From Antedon mediterranea (Eukaryota > Echinodermata > Crinoidea > Comatulida > Antedonidae): a stretch of DNA of 64,000 nt. Positions 42,601 through 53,800 of the stretch are shown here, in pieces (the stretch's first letter is position 1; the number at the start of each line of letters is the position of its first letter). Below the pieces are notes generated by a model, which ran no database searches, was not told the DNA's origin, and saw only the letters and a list, made by a program, of their open reading frames with translations. The DNA is taken from assembly GCF_964355755.1 (NCBI RefSeq), contig NC_092672.1, positions 18,162,501 to 18,226,500 of the forward strand, written 5' to 3'. Position numbers and translations under genes: made by a program.

Positions 42601-43919
42601 TATCCTTAAAATTTAAGTGACATAGACTATTATATGCGCCCCATCAATAAACATCAGTGTGCTAAATGTGGCACGTAACCGCTCAGTGGTTTTGGAGGAG
42701 ATACGTAAAATTACGCGAACACTTTAGTAGCATTGTCTCATGATTCTTGAAACTTCCCAAGAACGAGGTCTCTTAAATCAGAGGAAAGACACATTACAGA
42801 ACTTGAAAGAGTGAGGATTGAAAACAATCCGAGATCAAAAGATGGCATGATATTGAAAAGAAGATTAAAATGATTTTGGAGAGAAAAAAAGAAAGAAAAA
42901 CAATAATACGTTTTACATTAACATAAAGAAAATAGTTTGGAAGTCAATCCATCAATATTAAATTGTTCATTTTCGTTTAAATCATGTTGATAATAAATAG
43001 GCTTATAAATAAAAATATAATTTCATCTAAAAACAACTACTACTGAAAATGCCATGATTTAAATTCATTATCGCTTTACCAATGTTGCGTCTAAAAGGTT
43101 TTTAATTAATTTATCGTTAGGCCTATTTATTGTTAACATTATCGTTATCAATTTTGCGTCAAAAAAAATGAGAGAGCCTTGTGATAAAATGTGATACTGT
43201 TATAATATTTAGATTATTTTAAATTATGAGACCAGTGGAAATAGCTTTTGTTTTTGTTGATCCAGGACTTTTGGTTTAGATTTTTCAAATTGCCATAATG
43301 ATCAGTTACATAAGCCTACGACGTGTTACTTTAGCCTACTTTTATTTAAAAGTAATCTTACTATGACTATTGTCATTATGCATTAAACAACTTTATGTTG
43401 ACAAAAAAAAAATCCGCATGCAAAGATGTCAGTTATAATAATAACATTTATTTGGAACAACACTTTTTAACAGTGGCACACATGCGTAGATGGTGCGTCC
43501 ATACAAATTACAAAATTTAATACAAAAACACTGGAAAATAAAAAAACTGAAGCTAAAACATTTTTCATATTTGATTAAGAACTAAAAACATAAATTTGAC
43601 TCAACGCTATTACAAAACTTATTTTAAAACTAAAACTACACTAATACAACTACTAGTTTTCCAAGAGCAATGGAAAAGAAAACACACATTTTTAAAATAA
43701 AACAGTTCAAAGTTGTGATACAATTTCATTTCATAGTTTCCAAGCACGGCTTGTGTACATTTTGCAATAACTGTCAAACACAGCATAAATCTCATGAGAG
43801 TTATTTTTTTTTTAAATTACGTGCTTCCTATGACATATTTAACCTTAATAGATTAACCCAAGTATTTACCATTGCAATAAGATTATGTTAAAGTGTTTGC
43901 AATTCTTCAATTCTAATAC
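42601..43919. other. Intergenic, no recognised feature
   Basis: AT-rich, with no gene. The 73-codon frame at 43,670-43,891 has no domain. The right part may be the 3' region of the minus-strand LINE fragment that follows. Confidence 0.4.
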
Positions 43920-44120
43920 AATGTATTACTTACTACAAATAAACAGGATGTTTAACATCTTCTTCACCTGACCCACAAACCCTACACTTATCATTTAGAT
44001 TATCAATGTTCCACTTATTTGTAATTTTTCCAAGTGGTAAAGTGTTTGAACGAAGTTTAAATTTTAAACTTGAGCCATAAAAATCTGTTTTATCCAATAG
44101 GTAAGGTTCTAGCCCAGGGG
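43920..44120 (-). mobile_element. LINE C-terminal zinc-knuckle fragment
   Basis: The minus strand reads LLDKTDFYGSSLKFKLRSNT, then PLGKITNKWNIDNLNDKCRV and CGSGEEDVKHPVYL, then stops. K-L-R-xx-LP followed by Cx2C...H is the C-terminal knuckle of many LINE ORF2 proteins. Only this tip is preserved. Confidence 0.6.
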
Positions 44121-44776
44121 ACTCTTTTATAAAGAGTAATCAAGCAAAGATGTTATCAGTGTGTGTTTGCGCCCTCTTTTGTCTTTGTCTAATTAATCTT
44201 AAGTACAATACTGTACTACGAGTCTCGTATTCGGTATTGAAATCCGGTAGTTAGTGCGATCAGGAGCCAGTTTTCAGTCAAACAAAAGTCCATCAAAAAT
44301 TGGTTTTATATTGGAAAACCCATAACAGACAGAAAGGTAATATTGTTACAATTATTTTGTTTGTACTAAAGTAGACATTATGTTTAGTAATATTTTTTTA
44401 ATGAATAATATAGGCCTAGAATCCAATACGTTTTTATAGCAGCTGTTTTTGCTGGTGTGATGTGGTTGTTTGTTCATGACATGGATGGATTAAGATGAGC
44501 AGTCTGTTGTTTGTTTATTAATAAATGCTAATTTTGTACAATGTAATTATTGTGGTTCAGTGGAGGTGAAATATGTTCTGAAATCTTGGATACTACTAGA
44601 TACCACACTAAATGTAATTTTGGAAAAATAATTTTTTATATTTAATAATATACAAATAATGAATGTTTATAAGTCGACATGTATTGTAATGAAACAAATA
44701 ATGGCATGAGGTGAATGATGAAAGGTTATATATCAACGAGGCAACACGAATATAAAACATTCATTATTTGTTCGCC
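44121..44776. other. Intergenic, possible 5' non-coding exon of the Rab-effector gene
   Basis: No coding sequence. A GACAGAAAG|GTAATATT site at about 44,336, preceded by 120 bp that is less AT-rich, would suit a non-coding first exon and donor for the gene starting at 47,814. This is speculative. 44,690-44,770 recurs at 52,165-52,340. Confidence 0.25.
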
Positions 44777-45906
44777 GTGGCTAAAGATACGGTATCATAT
44801 CCTAACTTCCGTTTGCTAAAGGTACGGTAAAATTGCATTACGACATAATCAGCCAATGGGGTGCTGGGACGTGTGTGATGTCATCGTATAAGGACTTTGG
44901 ATTTGCGACTAGAGAATGCCTATTGACGGCGCCAGCATGCATGGATGTGTGCGCTGATTCTGTGACTCAGCCCTGGGGTTAGACCTAGCAATGTTGAATC
45001 CAGAAGTTTAAAGACCCCTTCCCTACAATTTGTGACGTTTTGTAAAAATAATACAAATATATTACTTTAAAACATTAAACCAGGTCATTCCTTGTCTTAA
45101 ATGTACGTTTTATGGTAAATTACGATAAAAAGTGAGAAACAATGCACTACCTAAGTAGCTCGCGGCGAATGACCTCTCATTGACAGTCTTTAAGCCTAGC
45201 CTAGCTAGACTGGAAAACCCGGTGTTTTCGCTGAAAAGTTAGTCTTCCATTTGTTTTGGCCTCACTATCGATACAGTTTAGTAATGTAATAGCAAAATTA
45301 GAAGTAATGGGATTATAATTCAATGTTGGAAATTGTGTTGCATCTAGTTCATTCGTCCCTAGTTACTATGAGGGTTTTATTTTTATTCCAAATGGCCTTA
45401 TTTTTTATTAAACTTTGTTTACAAATGGTGACCATAAACAACAAGCAAATGCGGACAATAAAGAGGTCCTCAAATACTATGATTTAGACAGAGCCCCAGG
45501 GCTGAGTCACAGAAATCAGCGCATACATGCAGCTGGCACCGCTTTCCCTACACAAACAAACTCATATAATGAAGCTATAGGTTATAGTACGTAGTTTGGC
45601 TTCTTATGCAACGGTTTTCTGTATTGTAGAATTAAAATCAACATGTTTTGGCTTTTCAATAATAACAGACATAGGCTACATTTAGTTTGTTTTCACACAC
45701 GACGGCGATAATATCGATAAATGAAGCATAAGAAAATGTTAAGCGTTTGATCAATGTTTTCGCGATATGAAAACAAATCCAAAGGCCTTACACGATGACG
45801 TCACACATATACCACATCCCCACTGACTGACTGATTATAACGTAATGCAATTTTACCGTACCTTTAGCAAACGGAAGTTAGGATACGGTACCGTATCTTT
45901 AGCCAC
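44777..45906. mobile_element. 1.13-kb foldback DNA element with long inverted arms
   Basis: GTGGCTAAAGATACGGTATC, then CTAACTTCCGTTTGCTAAAG and GTACGGTAAAATTGCATTAC, at the left is matched by its inverse at 45,840-45,906. Complementarity resumes inward (ATCAGCCAATGGGG and GTGATGTCATCGTATAAGG) and ends with CTGTGACTCAGCCCTGGGG at 44,962-44,980 and its inverse near 45,492-45,510. The core carries a copy of repeat R. CATTATTT occurs outside both ends (44,762-44,769 and 45,909-45,916), a likely 8-bp target duplication. A related locus at 52,325-52,345 lacks the element. Confidence 0.75.
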
Positions 45907-47813
45907 AGCATTATTTTAGATTCCTGTCATTTTAAATGGTAGCCCCTAGCCAAGGCCTACATTTTATTCACATTGGTTAAAACAGTAACATTTGGTTTTT
46001 TAATAATATTATATTAAATGTTATATTTATATGTTTTTATAAACACACCTACTTTAGTGTTAATTATGTCAACAAATTACCAAACAATCCTAGGCCTAGC
46101 AAGGCTCAAACGCTTAGGCTAGGCCTAGCCTATACTAACAGGCCTAGGCTAGACCGTACTAGCTTGGCTGAAAGGCAAAACTTCGACAGACAATTGGAAC
46201 TTATCTAGGCTAATTATGGTTTTTCCAACGATTCCATGTCTTGTAGAGATGTTCCCATTAATTAATCAAAATCCTACACATGATCTAAAGCTATTGTAAA
46301 TTAAATGCCTTTTTGATCTAAATTAGTAAATATATCTTTCCAGAAATGTACTTCCATCGCAAAAAACCAGTCATCATAACATTTAAATCGCCACCATAGT
46401 CCAAAATAGGTGGCGTTGTTGTATTTAAAAATCAATAGTATAAAACAAAATATTTATACTGTATATTATAAACACAAAAAGATTTTTTTTTTCATACGCC
46501 AAAAAAAGTACTACCGGTATTAAACAATCGTATAATTGTGCGTACTATTGCACACCATGTGACCCACATTTGTCCAATCAAATGACAGGAATTTATTTAG
46601 GTGTTATTATATATATTAATTATAATTCATTAATTTATTCTCATAATTCCCATTAATCAGGCCCGTAGCCAGGCTTATGTTTCGGGCGTACAACAAACCA
46701 TATAACAGCGAACCGCATTTAATCCACTCAAACCCCCATCCCCAAAATGCCCAATACCCGCTGTTATGACAAATATGGTCCGGGGCCAAAATCGGGCAGC
46801 CGGACTAGTTTTGGCTCTAAATTTAAGGCCAAAAGGAGTCCGCCACTGCCAAAATCGGTCTTGGTTTTTCTTCTGTAGATTTTAATTAAAATACCAGGCT
46901 TTGTTATCTTTTTTTGTAGGTTATCACATTCAACAGAGGGCATCTCGGTTATTCGAGCCCCATTTTAGTTCAAATTTTAGTGCTTGTTCAATTAATTATC
47001 TTTCTCATGAGTTGCGACCATTTCATTTTGATTACGTTATCATGTGAAAAAACTTGAATAACGTAGCTGGTCGTGTAATTTTAACTTTGAACAGTATATA
47101 TTTGAATATCTTACAGCTCTTCAGAATTAAGGGTGACCTTGATGAATATAATTTGTTATGAAAGCTGATGAAATGTAGATAGGAATTTATATAAAAATTA
47201 TGTTATGATGTATGATAATATGGTCAGTTGAAGTTAAAAAGTTTTTTCATCTCTTTCGTCAAATTCATAACAATTTCAAAGAGCACATAGTGCTTTTCTA
47301 CGTGCCAAATTTTCATGTCATAGGATGGCGTAGATCAACATTTTACGACTACTGTACTATATTATTGTACAGTACCTGCATGATTAAATGATGCATGATA
47401 TAATTCGTCAAAGTGACGAATTAAATTTTAGTTTTACTTTAGAGTTAATAAAATATAATGAATAACTCGAATTTTAAAAAGTGAACTGTGACATTTATGT
47501 ATTCAACTTTGCCATTTATATTTTCTATTTTTTATGTAGGTTTACAGAAGATGATTATGCAAAATGTACATAGTAGAAATGTATGGCGGTATCTGACAAA
47601 TCCTGTGTGAGATCATCGCTGTATAAATTTACTTCTACACCTCTACTGCTTAATGGTGCTCTATGATTGGTCTCTATTTCAACATAATTATATCATCCAA
47701 TAATTGGTGTTTTGAGTCTCAGTACGCTCATTTTTTGTTTGCACATAAGGAGACAGAAATCAGTTGTTTCAAGAATTCTTTTTCTCTATCTCCAAGAAGT
47801 ATAATCTGCAGGG
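45907..47813. other. Upstream region of the Rab-effector gene, repeats only
   Basis: 45,925-46,160 corresponds to 52,365-53,400 in patches (GCCAAGGCCTACATTT, AAAACAGTAACA, CCTAGCAAGGCTCAAACGC). 46,759-46,890 is a left end of the GGTCCGG element family. CAGGCCCGTAGCCAGGCTT at 46,660 is a common transposon-end phrase. From about 46,900 to 47,800 nothing is recognised. A TCTGCAG acceptor-like site ends at 47,810, just before the first ATG. Confidence 0.45.
46759..46890 (+). mobile_element. Left end of the GGTCCGG element family
   Basis: GACAAATATGGTCCGGGGCC, then AAAATCGG, AGTTTTGGCTCTAAA and GTCCGCCACTGCCAAAATCG, matches 2045-2175 closely. The matching right end was not found downstream, so it is truncated. 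Confidence 0.7.
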
Positions 47814-50800
47814 ATGGGTGAAATATCTATGGGAGGCTCTATGGATCGTTGGACATGTCCAAATGATAGACAACTGGCGTTGAGGGCAAAGTATGTAATT
47901 ATGTACAAAAGTTAAACACATTTTCAAGATTTTTTTTAAAAAGCACACAATTTCAATATTTTTAAATTGGTGTTGGTAGCAGGTTTGTTACTATTTAAAG
48001 TGAATGAAAATAAATAAATAAAACTGTACATTAGGCCTACATGTCTCCCATTCACTAAATCCTCTTTTCTACATTCAGTCACTTAAAATTATGAAGATTC
48101 TTTGAATTTCATTTTGTTAATGTTATACAATTTTAAAATTTGAACCGCATGTTTATTTAGTGATAGTTAACCTCTTTTCCATGTATGAATATGAAACTTC
48201 TTTATTTGCTTGCTCGCTTTATTTACTGTACATATTAATATCCATAGTGATCGTAGTGAATAATATTCCAGGATACAAAACTATAACATTATAACCCATT
48301 CCAACTTGTTTAAACAGTGTTTGTTTTATCCAGGTTTATGGCAGGAAAAATATACATAGTATAGACTTACTGGTACATTATATAATAGTTTGTGAAACAG
48401 GCAACAATAAAATTAAAAATTTACTTAAACATTTATATAGGCCTATTATCTGTTAAATGAGTGAATTACAAAAGAAAAACAAAAATATCAATCCGTGCGC
48501 AATGCATTTTGGGATTTATAGCGGGCCGCTAAAATTACTAGAATCGGCTTATTTTTCACATTTTTAACCGTTTAAAGACAAACAAGTTATCTCAATAGGA
48601 CCATTTCACCTTATTATATCTAAAAAACGTATGGAAGGTCTTTATTGTTTTTAAAGTTATATATACAGTATGCATTATTTTCTACTCATATTTTGATGTC
48701 TGTCACAAATGGGCATGCTCTGTTGCTGTGAAACAAAAACTTTGATTTAAATTGGGCCTAGGCATACATCAGACAAACTGCTATCATATCAACTTTTTGG
48801 TTGATTACAATTAACATGTACATAAAAAGCCAGATGCAATCGTTGTGCAACTTTTATGAATATGATTCACTATTTATCATATAGAAATATTTAATTAGTA
48901 TTAAAGACATTTTTCTTACATAAAACAAGTTTTTATGGATAACGATTTATGCTTTCTTGTGATGTCATGATCAATAAGAACAATGAAATTGTTGTATTGC
49001 CATGATATTGTTGCTAATTAGACGTCATTGATTGCATATGTGAAAATATTATTTTCATCAAAGGCAACAAAAATAATTATCCTATAGTTCTAGGATGACA
49101 ACTGTTTATCTAGTTATTGTCGATTATTATCGTCCTAGTATAAACAGGTCTTTATCCTGTAGTAGGATAATTTATCCAAATGAATAATTCATTGAAAGCA
49201 GCATGTATGATTACTGTTATTAGTGGCATTCTGAAAGCAGAATGACAATCAAATTAAAGTTAATTAAATAGTGAAAATGATGAACAGATTTATCCGAAAT
49301 ACCAGTGCGAATCATCCTGCCATTCAAAGACCAGAAATCTGCGAACTCCGTCAAGCGACAACTATGCCAACTAAGTCACAAGATAAACAAAAACATTGTC
49401 CCTGTATTCATAAGTAAAAAAGTTAAAGATAACATTAGGAAAGTCGAAAAGAAACCTACTATTATAAGTCAACAATGTGTTGTGTATAAATTTAAATGTG
49501 ACTTGTGCGATGCAAGTTATGTTGGATATACATGCCGACACCTCTACCAACGCATTGTTGAACATAGTAGATGCTTATTATAGGACAGCATTTGAAGGAT
49601 CATAACGTGATTGTTAATCCCAGTAAAATTAATTCATGTTTTAGTATACTTAGGAAATGCAAAAACAAATTTGACTGTCTTATCTATGAAATGTTGTATA
49701 TCAGACAATTAAAATCTAGTCTGAATAAACAAAGTGACTCTGTAAAAGCTAAGCTTTTCATTTGACAGGATGTTAGACAATAGGTCTTTTGTTATTTAAA
49801 CTTTGACCCTTGGCTTGTGCTACTTAATTAGTTGTTGTTTTATATTTTATTCATTGGACTTGATAATGACCCCATGATGGAGTCGAAACGTCGTTCTCTT
49901 TTAAGCGTTATTTTTATAATATGTATTCAAAATGATGAACATTAGATTTTTACCGTTTTTTTTTTTTTTTTACAGACTGAACACAGGTTGGTCATTTCAT
50001 ACTAAGGCTTCACAGAGGTACAAGAAAGGAGATTCTCTGTCTCATGAAGAACATGAAAGAATACTTCATGTCATCCAGAAAGCTGATAAGCTAGAGATTT
50101 TGGAACAAGAGAGAATTGGGTTTGTATTTTCATAATTCTACAGATTAGACAATATGCGTATTTAGGGTGAGGTGGAGTGTTTAGATTATCAACCCTAAAT
50201 ATCTAATTTGTAGGCCAGTCATCCTTCCAATTATTTTAACTTTCACCTGGGACAAAAGTTTCCTATTTTTGGATTTAATATTTTACTCAGCCTTAGTCAC
50301 GAGGAGTCTTTTCAACAAATTACAATATGCTGAGCCTAAGAAGGTGGAGAGTACAAACGTTCCAACCCTGCCAATTTCTCCGGGAGATTTCCATTCATTT
50401 TGATTCCAGTTACATATTAATTAATTTTTAACAGTATGTTTGAAATCTTTTTCTTGAAGGTAGATTTCTTTAAATCCTCATTTATTATTTACTAGCAATT
50501 ATACCCGCCCCAGGGCGGGTTTCAAAATTAGTTTAAAGGCTACTCAGTACATAACACCCGACGCCAGTATCTGTCTATATCTCACCAACTGCCACTCCTC
50601 TTCAATAAACACCCCATACTCTTCCTTAAAAACAAATTCTTCCCAGTGATGGACAAATTCAATTCAACCTAAGCTTCAAATTGAGAGGAGTATACATAGC
50701 TATGATGGGTCTAATAATGGTTGAAGTACGTTGTAAATTGTGTAAATGAATATGTGTCATATTGGCTGATAATTAAAATATCTAATTTAGATACTGCGGT

Positions 50801-53800
50801 CCCCCAGCCTTCTTTCTCCTTTCACCACCCCAGCCACCATCAACAAACCTTAACTCCGCCCCTAGACATTTCAATAGTAACTTTTCCAATCATATAGGGT
50901 ACTTCATTACGGTAGTATTTTGGCTCCTCCTCCTCCACCCTACAAACACACCCCAGATCACTGGGTGATGTGTTCCAAATACAGTTTCGGTCATGGTGAT
51001 AGGCCTACATCCCCACCCCAAACTCTCAGCCTCTTCCCAGGGATAATTAAATACTTTAACATTTTCCAACCACAATTTTGGTGTAAGCTAAATCCCCTAT
51101 CCCCTGAACCCCAACTCCCAAACCCTATCTCCCAAACCCTATCTCCCAACCCCACTCTCCCACAATTGACGTTTTTTCCTTGGAGGCATGGTGATGTAGT
51201 TGAACACAGTAACAGTAAACAACGTGTGTATGTTCACACAGGAATGGATTTCTGTAATGAGACAATCCAGGAGGCCAATACATAGCTGGATATGGTTAAA
51301 GTACTTTGCTAAATGTGTAATTGAATAGGTGTCATATTGGTTAATGAATAAAATATGTATATCTATATACGCCTTGCTGAGGATAATTAAAATACTGTCA
51401 AACTTTTGTAGTATAATTTTACAATTCGATAGCCTACAACCCCGAGCCCTAGCAAAAAATGACATCACAAACGACCACACCACCCCCCGCCCCCACCCCT
51501 CCCACAAAAACCCCAGGAGTCGGGGGAATTTTTTTAAATGTAGTTTAAAACCTTCCGGGTACAATTGCCATCATTTTGATACCCCATACGTATGGTTACG
51601 TGCAGAAACGGAAATTTGTATAACGAACAAACATCGAAAGTGGGGGGTTTGACCACATTTTGGTCCCTAACATGGATCCTAGGTGGCGGATGATGTTGAA
51701 ATATAGCTTAGAACATTCCCGGTACAATTGCGATCATTTTGATACCCCATATGTAAGATTACGTGCAGTAACAAAAATTTGTATAACGAACAAACAGACA
51801 AACAAACAAACAAACAGACAAACTCTCTCACTTATAATATAGATAATATAGATAGTACAATGAATGAATGATTATTTATAAAATGTGTATCTTGAATATT
51901 TCAAAAACACAATAATGTGTATTTGGAAAAGCATTGCTTTATTATCAATAGAGTTTGAAAAATGCAATTGGGCTATATTATGCAACTGCATGATCACTCT
52001 TGCAAAAAATGATAATCAGCATTGATATGTTTCTAAGTATTGTATATTTAACATTTCATCATCATACACTATCATACAAATAAATTATGAGTTGAATGGG
52101 GAGGATATTTTATGTGTTGACAGACTTTTATAAACAACTGATGAATGCTTATGAGTGTAATGGTACAAATAATGGCATGAGGTGAAGGATGAAAGGTTAT
52201 ATTTCAATGAGGCGAAGCCGAGTTGATATTCATTCCAGACAATGGTGCCTGCCTTTATTTTATATATAACCTTTTATCATTTACCAAATGCCATTATTTG
52301 TACAATTACACGAATATAAAACATTCATTATTTGTTTTATATTACATCTAAATATATTCCTGTCATTTGAATCAATTAAATGGTGGCCTTGCCAAGGCCT
52401 ACATTTGATTCACATTGATTAAAACAGTAACAGTTGGTTTTTAATAATATTAATAATTATATTAAATATTATATGGATTTTATAAACACATCTACTGTAC
52501 TGTAGTGTTAAAGACCTGTTCCCTAGAATTTGTGACGTTTTAGAAAAATAATTCATATTTATTACTTTAAAAATATTAAACTAGGTCATTCCTTGTCTTA
52601 AATATATGTTTTATGGTAAATTATTTTAAGAGGACGATTATGTGTTCACTTCTTGAACAGCCTGCATAACCTGTTTTGATTGAAATTGTTTATGGCTTGC
52701 CGATCTATGTTTTATATATATATATATATTTTATCTGTATCTTATTGTTAACCGTTTTTGATGTTGTATTGTTTTATGTTTCAAACCTGTTAGTGGCGGT
52801 ATTTATCGCTGTTGGTTTTGATTGAATAAAATAAAATAAAATAAAATAAAATTATGATAAAAAGAGAGAAACAATGCACTACCTATAACTTAAGTAGCTC
52901 ACAGTGAATGTCCTCTCGTTGGCCAAGCTGGTAAACATCGGTAACGTACGAACATCTGACGCTAGCTATAGCCTGACACTGTATAGTTGCTGCAATAATT
53001 ATCTTTCTGTTTTTGCCAGAATGCGTTGATACAAATTGGGGGAAACCTAGTATTTTCGTTTGTTTTGACCTCATGATCAATCGAAAAGTGGGTGAATTAC
53101 AGAAGAAAAACAAAAATATCAATCCGCACGCAATGCATGTTAGGATTTATAGCGGGCTGCTAAAATGATTAGAAACGCCTTATTTTTCATATTTGTAATC
53201 ATTTAAAGACGAAAAAAGTTATCTCAATAGGACTATATAGTATTTATTTTTACATTAAAATGTAGTTTGTGAACGTAAATTAGATCTAAAAAACGTAGGG
53301 AATGGTAGTCAATTATGTCAACAAACGACCAAACAATCCTAGACCTAGCAAGCCTAAAACGCCTAGGCCTAATACTAACAGGCCTAGACCTAGCTAAATA
53401 TGAAATATCTAGGTTAATTATGTTTTTTCCAACGATTCCATTCTAGTATTGAATAGCATGTGACCCACAATCCACCAATCAAATGACCACAATCTACTCT
53501 GTTATAATACTAATCTAATTATTATTTTATTCAATATATTTTAATTAATAAGTCAATTCAAAATTTTGGAAATTATAAATTAATTATAAATATTAAACTT
53601 GAAGTAGTCATTATAAATGATCACATCATCATACAATTTATATTGTGATCAGATATTCATTCTGATCATATCATTATAAATTACTAATTGCATGTAAAAT
53701 AATTATCATAATTATTGATAAGTTTGTTAAAATTAAAGGTAATAATAAATGTGTATTTTACGAAATCGTAAAGTAATTGAATCAATATCTAGTTAATAAT

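Noticed and set aside
50920-51285. C- and P-rich 121-codon frame
   Set aside because: It lies within a repeat element whose copies are duplicated internally; low-complexity composition explains the open frame.
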